From the NCBI GenBank assembly GCA_015057035.1, contig SVFC01000004.1:81999-145998 (forward strand): a stretch of 64,000 nt of DNA, written 5' to 3'. The notes under the pieces were generated by a model. It saw nothing but the letters and a program-made list of their open reading frames with translations. It did no database searches and was not told the origin of the DNA. This stretch comes from Lachnospiraceae bacterium. GTDB taxonomy: Bacteria > Bacillota > Clostridia > Lachnospirales > Lachnospiraceae. A program made the position numbers and the translations under genes. Shown here in pieces: positions 34,736-43,729 of this stretch; positions within the stretch are counted from its first letter, which is position 1, and every line of letters begins with the position of its first letter.

Positions 34736-35998
34736 ATGAAAACATATGATCTTGTAATCGTTGGTGGCGGTCCTGCTGGTCTTGCCGCTGCTGTATCTGC
34801 CAGAGATAATGGCATCGAAAGCATTTTAATTATTGAGCGCGATCGCGAACTTGGTGGTATTTTAAACCAGTGTATTCACAATGGCTTCGGTCTCCACACT
34901 TTTAAGGAAGAACTAACCGGTCCTGAATACGCAGCACGCTTTGCAGCCCAGGTTTACGAACGTGGAATTGAATACAAACTTAACACTATGGTTATGGACA
35001 TTACCGACGATAAAGTGGTAACAGCCATGAACCGCACAGATGGTTTATTCGAGATTCAGGCCAAGGCCATCATTCTGGCTATGGGCTGTCGTGAAAGAAG
35101 CCGTGGTGCATTGAATATCCCAGGCTACCGTCCAGCAGGTATCTATTCTGCCGGTACCGCCCAGAGACTTGTGAATATGGAAGGCTTTATGCCTGGTAAA
35201 CGAGTTGTAATCTTAGGTTCAGGTGACATCGGTCTCATTATGGCCCGTCGTATGACTTTTGAAGGCGCTAAAGTTTTAGTTGTGGCAGAACTGATGCCAT
35301 ATTCAGGCGGATTAAAGCGAAATATCGTTCAGTGTTTGGACGACTTTGATATTCCATTAAAGTTAAGTCATACTGTTGTGGATATTGAGGGTAAAGAACG
35401 TGTAGAAGCGGTTGTAATCGCAGAAGTTGGACCAGATCGTCGTCCAATTCCTGGAACCGAGATTCGCTATGAATGTGATACACTACTGCTCTCTTGTGGT
35501 CTGCTTCCGGAAAACGAATTATCAAGAAGTGCTGGTGTTACACTATCTCCAATCACTTCAGGTCCAGTAGTAAATGACAGCTTAGAAACCAACATTGACG
35601 GTGTGTTTGCTTGTGGCAATGTGCTTCACGTACATGATTTAGTAGACTATGTATCCCAGGAAGCAGCCGCTGCAGGCAAGAACGCTGCAAAATACATTTT
35701 GAGTGGCAAAAACTCTGAAGCAAAAGAAGTTCAGATTTTTCCTGAAGGTGGGGTTCGTTACACAGTACCTGCAACGGTTCGCCCAACTGAAATGGACGAT
35801 ACTCTTACCGTTCGTTTCCGTGTTGCAGATGTTTACAAAAACCGCGCAATTGTAACATATTTCGACAATGTAGAAATCAGCAGAAGAAAACGCCCAGTTA
35901 TGGCACCAGGCGAAATGGAACAAGTGATTCTGACCAAAGCAAAACTGGCAGAATTCCCTGATTTAGAACGTATTACAATTACATTGGAGGAGGCTTAA
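34736..35998 (+). CDS. FAD/NAD(P)-dependent oxidoreductase (GlpB-like position)
   Basis: 420 aa. FAD-binding motif LVIVGGGPAGLAAAVSA at the N-terminus, a second nucleotide motif VVILGSGDIGLIMARR near residue 160, and the C-terminal FAD contact NIDGVFACGNVLHVHDLVDYVSQEAA. This is a two-dinucleotide-binding pyridine nucleotide-disulphide-type reductase without a CxxC pair. It probably passes electrons between NAD(P) and the GlpA-like subunit. It starts 12 nt after the previous gene (AAGGAGGACGCATC) and ends 3 nt before the next. Confidence 0.9.
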   Translation: MKTYDLVIVGGGPAGLAAAVSARDNGIESILIIERDRELGGILNQCIHNGFGLHTFKEELTGPEYAARFAAQVYERGIEYKLNTMVMDITDDKVVTAMNRTDGLFEIQAKAIILAMGCRERSRGALNIPGYRPAGIYSAGTAQRLVNMEGFMPGKRVVILGSGDIGLIMARRMTFEGAKVLVVAELMPYSGGLKRNIVQCLDDFDIPLKLSHTVVDIEGKERVEAVVIAEVGPDRRPIPGTEIRYECDTLLLSCGLLPENELSRSAGVTLSPITSGPVVNDSLETNIDGVFACGNVLHVHDLVDYVSQEAAAAGKNAAKYILSGKNSEAKEVQIFPEGGVRYTVPATVRPTEMDDTLTVRFRVADVYKNRAIVTYFDNVEISRRKRPVMAPGEMEQVILTKAKLAEFPDLERITITLEEA

Positions 35999-36001
35999 AT
36001 T

Positions 36002-36367
36002 ATGGAAACTAGAGAATTAATCTGTATTGGCTGTCCTCTTGGCTGCCCATTAACCGTAACTGTAGAGAACAATGAAGTCACCTCGGTAACTGGTAACACC
36101 TGCCCTCGTGGTGACGCATATGCCCGCAAGGAAGTCACCAACCCAACCCGTATCGTAACTTCGACGGTACGTGTAAGTGGCGGTGTATCTCCTATGGTAT
36201 CCTGCAAAACTGCCAGTGATATTCCAAAGGGAAAAATCTTCGCTGTAACAGAAAGTTTAAAAGAAGTATGCGTAAAAGCTCCTGTTGCCATTGGCGATGT
36301 GGTCCTGGCTAATGCAGCAGGAACAGGTGTTGATGTAATCGCAACAAAAAATATAGAAAAAGCTTAA
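36002..36367 (+). CDS. DUF1667 domain-containing protein
   Basis: 121 aa. The N-terminus has CIGCPLGCPLTVTVENN and NTCPRGDAYARKEVTNP, Cys residues that resemble Fe-S ligands. The rest, RIVTSTVRVSGG and PMVSCKTASDIPKGKIF, is the DUF1667 pattern. It is commonly found as the third gene behind the GlpA-like and GlpB-like flavoproteins and is probably a small electron-carrying subunit. SD GGAGG lies in the end of the upstream gene. A perfect terminator follows. Confidence 0.92.
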   Translation: METRELICIGCPLGCPLTVTVENNEVTSVTGNTCPRGDAYARKEVTNPTRIVTSTVRVSGGVSPMVSCKTASDIPKGKIFAVTESLKEVCVKAPVAIGDVVLANAAGTGVDVIATKNIEKA

Positions 36368-36387
36368 CATCATAGTCAACAACACAT

Positions 36388-36419
36388 GAAAAAGGCCTGT
36401 CATCTGACAGGCCTTTTTC
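36388..36419 (+). terminator. Terminator of the glp-type operon
   Basis: gaaaaaggcctgtca-tc-tgacaggcctttttc is a perfect 15-bp inverted repeat ending in T5, 20 nt after the stop codon. Confidence 0.95.
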
Positions 36420-36597
36420 GAGGAGTTTAGTTATGAAAATGTTTATAATAAAAAGGGAATGTTTGTGTAAAGGATTGCTCGTCCTTTACAATGATTAGTA
36501 TATACACTAATTGTGTCAAGAATGTGTCCGTTTTCAAAAACATTTCTAAAAAACGCACTTATTATTTTATACAATTTTTATATTTATAAATTATTGT

Positions 36598-37371
36598 CTA
36601 CATCTGTAGCAATTGTTGGCACAATTGTATTTTTTTCTCATCTTCTAAGCTGTTTTGAAATTCTACTTTTCCGTTCTCGGTTGATGGATTTAATAAATCT
36701 GCTTCCGCAAGTCTGCGTTTCATTTCTCTGGCAGTTCCTTCTCCTCCATCAAAAATCACAACATCTTTTCCAAGGATTTCCTGAATCATATCCTTTGCAA
36801 ATGGATAGTGAGTGCATCCCAATACTGCCGCATCTACTGGATGCTTACGATATTCATACAGCAATTCTTCTAAATACTTTTTAAAATCGTCACTGTGCAA
36901 ATCTCCACGTTCCACAAAGTCCATAAGGCCAGGACAAGGTAGTGGCAGTATCTCTGCATCATCGGAATACTGAGCCATCAAATTCCTAAACTTTTCCTCA
37001 CGAATAGTCATAGGTGTGGCCATTACCAGAACTCTTCCGCCTGGTTTTAAAGTTGCAGCTGGTTTTACCGCAGGCTCAATTCCCACCAGTGGAATCTCTG
37101 GATATTTTTCACGAAGAGCACGAACTCCTGCACTAGTTGCTGTATTACAGGCAACAACAAGCCCCTTTGCTCCCTGGGCGAACAAATACTCTGCTGCCGC
37201 AATAGTAAGTTCTTTTACCTGCTCCTTATCTTTCATTCCATAAGGTGCATTTTTGGAATCTCCATAATATATATAATCTTCGTTTGGAAGGATTTTTACT
37301 AATTCTCTTAATACACTGATTCCACCTACTCCAGAATCAAAAACTGCGATAGGCTTTGTTTGTTTTGACAT
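36598..37371 (-). CDS. murI: Glutamate racemase
   Basis: 257 aa. It makes D-glutamate for peptidoglycan, in the cytoplasm. The two catalytic Cys are in ACNTATSAGV and LGCTHYPF, and the N-terminus has AVFDSGVGGISVL. The C-terminal GGEGTAREMKRRL is usual. It is the only gene of its transcript, with AGGAGA upstream of ATG 37369-37371. Its start codon overlaps the -35 of the divergent promoter at 37365. The 36420-36597 gap downstream shows no clear terminator. Confidence 0.95.
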   Translation of the reverse strand: MSKQTKPIAVFDSGVGGISVLRELVKILPNEDYIYYGDSKNAPYGMKDKEQVKELTIAAAEYLFAQGAKGLVVACNTATSAGVRALREKYPEIPLVGIEPAVKPAATLKPGGRVLVMATPMTIREEKFRNLMAQYSDDAEILPLPCPGLMDFVERGDLHSDDFKKYLEELLYEYRKHPVDAAVLGCTHYPFAKDMIQEILGKDVVIFDGGEGTAREMKRRLAEADLLNPSTENGKVEFQNSLEDEKKIQLCQQLLQM

Positions 37372-37394
37372 AAGGCTCTCCTATTATGTATAAT
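37365..37394 (+). promoter_or_regulatory. Consensus promoter of the YvyF-like gene
   Basis: TTGACA (37365-37370), 18 bases, TATAAT (37389-37394), 29 nt before the start codon. The -35 overlaps the start codon of murI on the other strand. Confidence 0.8.
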
Positions 37395-37423
37395 AAGAAT
37401 ATCTATAGGTTACGGAGGTTGCT

Positions 37424-37873
37424 ATGAGTTCTGACAATACTGTTGAAACACCGAATTTTGATCGACAAAACACATTGAATTATAAATATTGTACATTCTG
37501 CGGGAAGGCGATTCCACGTTCATCGGAATACGTATGCTGTCCTGATTGTCAGGAACTAATTCTGTTTCGTGCCGTCCGTGAGTATATCCGTGCCAATGAC
37601 GTCAACGAATTTCAGGTTGCAGAACATTTCGACATCCCACTGCGTCTGGTAAAACGCTGGATTAAAGAAGGACGTATCGAATATAAAACTGCTGGCGACG
37701 GCAAATATATTAACAGCATTCGATGCAGTCGTTGTGGCGCACCTGCCACTTTTGGAACCGTCTGCAGCGCTTGTCTAAAACTATTAAACAACAACGTCCA
37801 TGGTTATGGTACTCAGGTTGTCCACGAGGACGACAAAATGCGTTACCTCGACATCGTAGACAAACAAGATTAG
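37424..37873 (+). CDS. Zinc-ribbon / HTH protein, YvyF-like
   Basis: 149 aa. An N-terminal zinc finger has CTFCGKAIP and CCPDCQELI. A helical middle (FRAVREYIRANDVNEFQVAEHFDIPLRLVKRWIKEGRI) contains a MerR-like helix-turn-helix. A second zinc ribbon has CSRCGAPATFGTVCSACL. This layout resembles B. subtilis YvyF, a flagellar-operon protein. No flagellar genes are in the window, so a flagellar role is only a guess. It has its own strong promoter, SD GGAGG, and a terminator after it. Confidence 0.75.
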   Translation: MSSDNTVETPNFDRQNTLNYKYCTFCGKAIPRSSEYVCCPDCQELILFRAVREYIRANDVNEFQVAEHFDIPLRLVKRWIKEGRIEYKTAGDGKYINSIRCSRCGAPATFGTVCSACLKLLNNNVHGYGTQVVHEDDKMRYLDIVDKQD

Positions 37874-37890
37874 TATTCTTACAGACAAAC

Positions 37891-37916
37891 AACGGCTTCT
37901 TTTCATAGAAGCCGTT
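37891..37916 (+). terminator. Terminator between the YvyF-like gene and the convergent membrane gene
   Basis: aacggcttct-tttcat-agaagccgtt has a 10-bp stem with a T-rich right flank. A run of A is lacking on the left, so it serves mostly the plus strand. Confidence 0.88.
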
Positions 37917-37923
37917 CTTTTTA

Positions 37924-38415
37924 TTATCTTCTTACTTTGTAGCCGAATCGTGTACAAACAGCATCTAAGAATCTGTCATCTGGCTCAAAATAAGTCAACT
38001 CCACCCCGTCCGCGCTGTTTGCAACTATTACATAGACTTTTGCATCCTGCTGACCGGATGTTAATCTTCTAACTTGTGCCGCCTTGTTATTTTCATACTG
38101 ATGCACACTTGGATCATTCATTGGTGCAATAGCAACAACTTCTGCCATTTTGTACCCTTTAATTTTTTTTCTCTTACTCTTGTTAATAATTTTAGCAAAT
38201 CTGATTTCATCATCAAAGAAAGAATATTCAAACTCATAATTTCTAGTGTGTAAAAAATATCCCAGTAAAAGGCCTAAAATTGCTGTTGGCAAAAAAATAA
38301 ACAACCCCAGCATAAGCGCTAACAACGAAATTCCGCCCATAACCAACGAAAAAACTGTAAAAATTGATAAAAACATTGGTTTCTTCTTTTCAACTAATAC
38401 ATAAACTTCAAACAT
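37924..38415 (-). CDS. Small membrane protein, DUF6106-like
   Basis: 163 aa. Two membrane helices come close together (FLSIFTVFSLVMGGISLLALML and FIFLPTAILGLLLGYFL), followed by a cytoplasmic domain: EFEYSFFDDEIRFAKIINKSKRKKIKGY and VEFTY-like strands. I recall this arrangement as DUF6106 in Clostridia, with moderate certainty. Function unknown. ATG 38413-38415 has AGGAG in place. It is a single gene converging on the YvyF-like gene. Confidence 0.72.
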   Translation of the reverse strand: MFEVYVLVEKKKPMFLSIFTVFSLVMGGISLLALMLGLFIFLPTAILGLLLGYFLHTRNYEFEYSFFDDEIRFAKIINKSKRKKIKGYKMAEVVAIAPMNDPSVHQYENNKAAQVRRLTSGQQDAKVYVIVANSADGVELTYFEPDDRFLDAVCTRFGYKVRR

Positions 38416-38561
38416 ATCTATAAGCTCCTATCTATTTCACCCACTATCATAAACTTCATAAAAGTTCCTGGGCATGCAAGGATTATATCATATATCTATA
38501 GATTTTTCCACCATCTTCCGTTACAATAAGATTAAAGTTTAGTAAAATTTCGAGGTGAGTT

Positions 38562-40730
38562 ATGAATTTTCATTTTTCCCAACACGAATTAGCAAATTTC
38601 AAGGATAATGCCAAACGCGAATGGGCATTAACAAATGGCATTGGAGGATACGCAGGCGGCTCTGTTATCGGCAGTCTCGGCAGAACCCATCAGGGATACC
38701 TCATTGCAAGTTTTCATCCTCCAGTAGAACGCTATCTGGTTTTTAGCAAAACCAATGAGTCCTTTCTGTGCGACGGACAGATTTTTGATTTGGAAGCTGC
38801 CCAACACGCTGGGGAAGAAATGGACATTACGCTGGTGAATTCTGATGATGTGCCAGATGTATATAAGGCTCCAGATACAGTCTCTGTTGCTTCTGACTTC
38901 GTTCCACGCAAGCCAGTTTATACCGAAGGGCAACGCTATCAAACCGGTTTTGATTATGATGGCAACGTGCATTTTACTTATTCCTGTGGCGATATCCTTA
39001 TGGAAAAACACATTGCTCTTGTTCAGGGAGAAAACAAAGTCGCCATTGCATACAGCATTAAAAACGCCGGAGAGTCCAATGCGACTATGATAATTACACC
39101 TCTTATGAATTATCGCGAGCACAACGACAGTAGTACTTGTGACAGTTTAAAGTTCAACAACCTGACCTTACAGGATGCATGCGGATTTATGCTGATTCCA
39201 GAAGCCAATCCAAATGTAGGCATCGTGCTTACCACCAGTGAAGGAGAACTGATGCCGTCAGATAAGCTCTATGACGAAGATTTACAGTTTGCTACAGAAG
39301 TAGAAAACGAAGTCCCAGGCTTGGACACCTGCTATACCCCTTATGAGATTCACGTGGATATTCCGGCTGGCACCATCAAAGAGCTTTCTTTAATCTGCTA
39401 TGTTGATACAGACACGGTTGATGCAGAACAAGAATCCCTTTCCTTGGTTCCAATCGCTTCTCGTGAAGCTTTTGATGTGATCAAAGATAACGAAACTTTC
39501 TTCGCAGAATTAGTTAAAACTGCTGACTGTCAGGATGAGTTTTCTGAAATCCTCACCATTGCAGCCAACCAGTTCTTGTCCCATCGTGAATCCACTGGAC
39601 TTACCACCGTGCTGGCAGGTCTTCCTTGGTTTACTGACTGGGGTAGAGATACCATGATTGCTTTTACAGGTCTGGTATTATCCACAGGTCGCTTTGACAA
39701 GGCGGAAGAGATTCTTCTTACCTTTGCAAAATATGTAGACCATGGAATGGTTCCAAATATGTTCCCAGACAACGGACAGGACCCTCTTTATAACACTGTA
39801 GATGCCTCTCTTTGGTACTTCTACGCGGTAGATAAATATTTGGAGTACAATAACACGTCAGCAGCATATGGCTTTATTCAGGACAACATCTACCCTGCTT
39901 TAAAGGAAATCATAGCCGCATACAAGAATGGAACTCTTTTCTCCATTTATATGGAAGAGGACGGCCTCATTCATGCAGGAAGTGGCACTGACCAGGTTAC
40001 CTGGATGGATGTTCGTGTGGGAGACTGGGTTGTTACACCTCGTCACGGAAAACCGGTAGAGATTAACGCATTGTGGTATAACGCATTGAAGGTTATGGAA
40101 AAATTGGCTGCACATTATGGTGATTCGCCAGAGATCAATGTTCCATCTGTGACCTACGGCTCACTTGCAGAACAAGTAAAATCTTCTTTCTGCGAAAAGT
40201 TCTGGAACGAAAAAGGCAACTGCCTGTATGATGTTATTGACGATGGCAATGGTGCAAATGAAAAGGACGCTTCTATCCGTCCAAACCAGATCTATGCGGT
40301 AGCTCTTCCATATACTATGCTAGACGAAGACAAAGCTCGCGCCGTAGTAGATACTGTAACAGAAAAATTATTTGTCGGTGTAGGACTTCGTTCCTTGGAC
40401 CCAGCCCACAAGGATTACCATCCGATTTATATTGGTTCCCTTCCTAAGCGTGATGCAGCATATCATCAGGGAACCGCATGGGGCTTTATTCTCGGTGGCT
40501 TTATCACCGCCTACACCAAGGTATACGGTCCATCCAAAGAGACTGCAGAAAAATGCCTGGAAATGATTGCCCCTGTCAAAGAACACCTTCGTAACAACTG
40601 TGTTGGTTCTATCTGTGAAATCTTTGATGGAGACGCACCACATAATGGACGCGGCTGTTACGCCCAGGCTTGGAGCGTTGGAGAAACCCTCCGCTGCTAT
40701 ACAGAAGATATTCTTCCATATCTAAAATAA
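38562..40730 (+). CDS. Amylo-alpha-1,6-glucosidase / glycogen debranching enzyme
   Basis: 722 aa. The N-terminal domain begins REWALTNGIGGYAGGSVIGSLGRTHQGYLIA. The C-terminal (alpha/alpha)6 catalytic domain of GH133 type has LPWFTDWGRDTMIAF, TVDASLWYFYAVDKYL, VTWMDVRVGDWVVTPRHGKPVEINALWYNAL and SIRPNQIYAVALPY. It removes alpha-1,6 branches from glycogen, in the cytoplasm. SD GAGGTGA is five bases before the ATG. No other glycogen gene is nearby, but a GH31 alpha-glucosidase lies at 47-49 kb. Confidence 0.92.
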   Translation: MNFHFSQHELANFKDNAKREWALTNGIGGYAGGSVIGSLGRTHQGYLIASFHPPVERYLVFSKTNESFLCDGQIFDLEAAQHAGEEMDITLVNSDDVPDVYKAPDTVSVASDFVPRKPVYTEGQRYQTGFDYDGNVHFTYSCGDILMEKHIALVQGENKVAIAYSIKNAGESNATMIITPLMNYREHNDSSTCDSLKFNNLTLQDACGFMLIPEANPNVGIVLTTSEGELMPSDKLYDEDLQFATEVENEVPGLDTCYTPYEIHVDIPAGTIKELSLICYVDTDTVDAEQESLSLVPIASREAFDVIKDNETFFAELVKTADCQDEFSEILTIAANQFLSHRESTGLTTVLAGLPWFTDWGRDTMIAFTGLVLSTGRFDKAEEILLTFAKYVDHGMVPNMFPDNGQDPLYNTVDASLWYFYAVDKYLEYNNTSAAYGFIQDNIYPALKEIIAAYKNGTLFSIYMEEDGLIHAGSGTDQVTWMDVRVGDWVVTPRHGKPVEINALWYNALKVMEKLAAHYGDSPEINVPSVTYGSLAEQVKSSFCEKFWNEKGNCLYDVIDDGNGANEKDASIRPNQIYAVALPYTMLDEDKARAVVDTVTEKLFVGVGLRSLDPAHKDYHPIYIGSLPKRDAAYHQGTAWGFILGGFITAYTKVYGPSKETAEKCLEMIAPVKEHLRNNCVGSICEIFDGDAPHNGRGCYAQAWSVGETLRCYTEDILPYLK

Positions 40731-40735
40731 ACGTC

Positions 40736-40772
40736 AAAAGGGATGTGCAAAAATTCTTGACACATCCCTTTT
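40736..40772 (+). terminator. Terminator after the debranching enzyme gene
   Basis: aaaagggatgtg and cacatccctttt pair over 12 bp with a 13-nt loop, 6 nt beyond the stop codon. Confidence 0.85.
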
Positions 40773-40808
40773 CATAATGTAGAATAACTTTTGTTGCGAA
40801 AGCAATAG

Positions 40809-40881
<73 letters not shown>

Positions 40882-40883
40882 TA

Positions 40884-40935
40884 CGGAACTGGTGCTAACA
40901 CACCAGTTCCGAAGAGAATTTCTTCGAAATTCTCT
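40884..40935 (+). repeat. Two consecutive hairpins in the tRNA spacer
   Basis: cggaactggtg and caccagttccg form an 11-bp stem (40884-40911). agagaatttc and gaaattctct form a 10-bp stem with a 3-nt loop (40913-40935). They fill the spacer between the two tRNAs, where processing enzymes must cut. Confidence 0.8.
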
Positions 40936-40946
40936 ACCAAAAACGT

Positions 40947-41017
40947 GCGGGTGTAGTTCAATGGTAGAACACTAGCCTTCCAAGCTAGATACGTGGGTTC
41001 GATTCCCATCACCCGCT
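40947..41017 (+). tRNA. tRNA-Gly (TCC)
   Basis: The acceptor GCGGGTG pairs with CACCCGC, followed by discriminator T. The anticodon loop CTTCCAA gives anticodon TCC (codons GGA, GGG). The T arm is GTGGG-TTCGATT-CCCAT. A T-run follows directly; CCA is not encoded. Confidence 0.96.
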
Positions 41018-41034
41018 TTTTTTATTACCCTTAG

Positions 41035-41062
41035 GTCCAAGTATCCACTTGGACTTTTTTTA
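41035..41062 (+). terminator. Terminator of the tRNA operon
   Basis: gtccaagt-atcc-acttggac is followed by TTTTTTTATT, an ideal intrinsic terminator. Confidence 0.93.
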
Positions 41063-41075
41063 TTGGAAATATTGT

Positions 41076-41105
41076 CTGACAATTCATTTAGTGCTATATT
41101 ATAAT
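41076..41105 (+). promoter_or_regulatory. Promoter of the chemoreceptor gene
   Basis: CTGACA, 18 bases, TATAAT, about 45 nt before the start codon. It looks like a sigma-A rather than a flagellar sigma promoter. Confidence 0.6.
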
Positions 41106-41150
41106 TAATAACCCACATTTGGATTTATCATATGAAGGGAGTAAGTACTT

Positions 41151-42869
41151 ATGAACAAAAGACGTAAAACACGAAAACTTGGCTTAGTCGCCAAACAGAT
41201 GATTATGATTGGCTTCGTAGTTTGGATTTCCATTTCAATCATTATTGCTATCGTAACCAACACTCGCAGAGACGATATGGTAGAACTGGCTGGAGAAGAA
41301 TGTGTTGCTGTTTCTACACTTCTTAGTTCCTATGTAGATGCTGATGCTGTTGCATCCGCCGGTGAAAACGAAGACATCTACAACGCTTTAAAAGCACAAC
41401 TTTCCCAAGCAATGATGGATGCCCATATGGAATACGTGTACACGCTCTGGACAGATGGGACCACCATTTACTATGGTATTGACGGAAGCACAGAAGACGC
41501 TGCAGAATATGGAGAAGAATCAGAAGAAGATTATGATTTTCTTGCACCAGCCTTTGCTGGAACTCCAGTCGTAGAAAATTCCCTTGTACAGAACGCAGAT
41601 GGTAATTATTATATTACCGCATATGTTCCATTAACTGGCGAAGACGGTACTGTTACCTCATTGCTGGCTTGTGATTTTAATGCTAATCATGTACATGCCA
41701 AGGTAGTAAAAGCCTGGACCTGGCTCTTTCTCTGGGCAACTATGGGAACACTTCTTGCGAGTGGAAGTGTATTGATTATTTTGTCTAGAACAGTAAAAAA
41801 CATCACTACTGTAAATGATAAGGTAGACGAACTCATCTATAGCAATGGCGATTTAACCAAAGAAATTGTCGTAAAATCAGGAGATGAGATTGAGAACCTA
41901 ACCAATGCCATTAATAGTCTGATGCAATATATCCGCGAGATTGTTGTAAATATTTCTAACAACTCCACTCAGGTAAATGAAGCATCTTGCGTCATGGCCG
42001 AAGACTTAAACAACGCCCAGACTTCTATCTCTGATGTATCCGCAACGATGGAAGAAATGAGTGCTGGCATGGAAGAAACCAATGCAAGTCTAACAGAAAT
42101 TACAAACAGTGTTAATTCTATATATGATGAAATTGTTATCATTAGTGAAAAAACCGAACAGAGCGCAACTTACTGTAATGATGTGATGAACAAAGCGGAG
42201 GACATCTCCCAAAACAGTATTAAGACACAAACAATTGCCCTTGCAAAAACAAATCAGTTTGCAGAAACCATTGAAGAGAAGATACAGAACTCCAAACGCG
42301 TTGCAGAAATCTCTGAACTGGTAGATGCCATTATGCAGATTTCAAACCAGACCAATCTTCTTTCCTTAAATGCAAGCATTGAAGCTGCTCGTGCTGGAGA
42401 ATCTGGAAGAGGCTTTGCCGTTGTTGCAGATGAAATTGCAAAATTAGCAAATGAATGTAAAGAGTCTGCCTCCCGTATTAATGATGTTAGTAATTATGTC
42501 ATTACCATTGTAAATGAACTGGCTGAAGAGGCTGAACGTATGGTAGCCTTTGCTCGTCACGAAATCTCTTATAGTTGTGACCAACTCAAAGAAACCAGTG
42601 AAAACTACAAAAATGACGTGCACGAAATTGGTGTTCTGATGCAAAACTTCACAGCGTCCTGTGAAGAGCTGAAAAATGTCATGGATGGCATTAAAGAATC
42701 CATTGGAGCAACGAATGTTGCCATTGAAGAAACCACAAGAGGAATTTCCAACACCGCAGAAACAATGGTTATCCTTTCTGCTTCTACAGAAAATATTATG
42801 ACTAAGGCAAATGAGAATGTTACAACATCTGGAGCCTTAGATAACGAAGTAAACAAGTTTACTTTCTAA
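41151..42869 (+). CDS. Methyl-accepting chemotaxis protein with extracellular sensor
   Basis: 572 aa. TM1 ([19 protein letters not shown], about 18-36), an acidic extracellular domain to about 182 that may be a Cache-like sensor, and TM2 ([23 protein letters not shown]). A HAMP-like segment follows and then a long coiled-coil signalling domain. The hairpin tip is [37 protein letters not shown], which contacts CheA/CheW. No C-terminal CheR pentapeptide is seen. Ligand unknown. It is monocistronic, with GGGAG before the ATG and a strong terminator. Confidence 0.93.
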   Translation: MNKRRKTRKLGLVAKQMIMIGFVVWISISIIIAIVTNTRRDDMVELAGEECVAVSTLLSSYVDADAVASAGENEDIYNALKAQLSQAMMDAHMEYVYTLWTDGTTIYYGIDGSTEDAAEYGEESEEDYDFLAPAFAGTPVVENSLVQNADGNYYITAYVPLTGEDGTVTSLLACDFNANHVHAKVVKAWTWLFLWATMGTLLASGSVLIILSRTVKNITTVNDKVDELIYSNGDLTKEIVVKSGDEIENLTNAINSLMQYIREIVVNISNNSTQVNEASCVMAEDLNNAQTSISDVSATMEEMSAGMEETNASLTEITNSVNSIYDEIVIISEKTEQSATYCNDVMNKAEDISQNSIKTQTIALAKTNQFAETIEEKIQNSKRVAEISELVDAIMQISNQTNLLSLNASIEAARAGESGRGFAVVADEIAKLANECKESASRINDVSNYVITIVNELAEEAERMVAFARHEISYSCDQLKETSENYKNDVHEIGVLMQNFTASCEELKNVMDGIKESIGATNVAIEETTRGISNTAETMVILSASTENIMTKANENVTTSGALDNEVNKFTF

Positions 42870-42886
42870 TCAAAAAACAACAAGAA

Positions 42887-42921
42887 AAAACCACCGATTT
42901 GATATTCAAATCGGTGGTTTT
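42887..42921 (+). terminator. Bidirectional terminator between chemoreceptor and DUF6465 genes
   Basis: aaaaccaccgatttg-atatt-caaatcggtggtttt is a perfect 15-bp stem with A- and T-runs on both sides, so it should serve both convergent genes. Confidence 0.93.
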
Positions 42922-42941
42922 ATTTTTACTGTTTCATTCAA

Positions 42942-43298
42942 TTAGAATAAATAAACACGTCCTGTGAATTCGTCATTGATTACGTAGTAAGCTGCGTATT
43001 CTTCTGGTTTCACATAGATGTTTAATGTTTTGATTGTAGAAGCTTTATGTCCGTCTGCAACGAATGCTGCTTTAACCTTTTCTTCTACTGAAGCTACAGT
43101 GATTTCATTTCCCTGATGCTGAATTGTGATAACTGTTTCTTTCTTTACAGTTTCTTTCTTAGCTGTTGTAGCTTTCTTTGTTGTTGTAGCAGCCTTCTTA
43201 GCTGGAGCTTTCTTTTCAGCCTTTGGAGCTTCTACTTTAACTTCTTTAACTTCTTTTACTTCTGTTGCTTTTGTTGTTGCCTTCTTAGCTGTTGCCAT
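42942..43298 (-). CDS. DUF6465-like protein with histone H1-like tail
   Basis: 118 aa. The first 55 residues are Lys/Ala/Thr/Glu-rich with repeated KKA and TKK motifs (APAKKAATTTKKATTAKK), like histone H1 tails. The second half is a small globular domain: VITIQHQGNEITVASVEEKVKAAFVADGHKASTIKTLNIYVKPEEYAAYYVIND. I recognise the latter as DUF6465 from memory; function unknown. A DNA- or cell-wall-related role of the basic tail is a guess. AGGAGG lies nine bases before the ATG. It follows the HPr paralog by 23 nt. Confidence 0.78.
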   Translation of the reverse strand: MATAKKATTKATEVKEVKEVKVEAPKAEKKAPAKKAATTTKKATTAKKETVKKETVITIQHQGNEITVASVEEKVKAAFVADGHKASTIKTLNIYVKPEEYAAYYVINDEFTGRVYLF

Positions 43299-43321
43299 GT
43301 TAGTTTTCCTCCTATGAATTA

Positions 43322-43576
43322 CTATTCACAAACTAAAAATCTTTCGATTGCTAATAATGCTTCCTGTTCATCGGAACCTTCTGTCACAATACTAACCGAC
43401 ATACCTTCTGATGGATTGAAAGCCATAATACCCATAATGCTCTTTGCATTAATTCTACGGTTATTGCTCTCTAATGTAATTTCGCTATCAAATCTGCATG
43501 CTACCTGAACGAGCTCTGCGATTGGATTATCGTGTCCTTCTGACACATTAGAAACAATTACGTTTTTTCTGCTCAT
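43322..43576 (-). CDS. HPr family paralog with changed active-site loop
   Basis: 84 aa, normal HPr length. His15 is present, but the loop reads EGHDNPIAELV instead of GLHARPA, so the conserved Arg17 that stabilises phospho-His is Asn. The Ser46 region INAKSIMGIM is perfect, so HPrK could still modify it. It is 40-50% alike by eye to the Crh-like protein at 23.3 kb. It may be a regulatory HPr rather than the PTS carrier. SD AAGGAG; it precedes DUF6465. Confidence 0.83.
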   Translation of the reverse strand: MSRKNVIVSNVSEGHDNPIAELVQVACRFDSEITLESNNRRINAKSIMGIMAFNPSEGMSVSIVTEGSDEQEALLAIERFLVCE

Positions 43577-43729
43577 AACGCGCTCCTTATCCCAATCATA
43601 AATAGATACAAATCAAAATATATCCCAAAACCTTACGTTTTGCAAGAAGGGAAAAAATTTCTGTTAAACTTATACGAAGGATTAGAAAAACGCCATTGGT
43701 AATTGTTCATTTTCACAAGGTTTTTTTAC

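Noticed and set aside
36433-36498. 21-codon ORF with an AGGAG site just after the glp-type terminator
   Set aside because: Short, no family pattern, and it lies behind a perfect terminator. The SD-like motif may be chance; kept only as a note.
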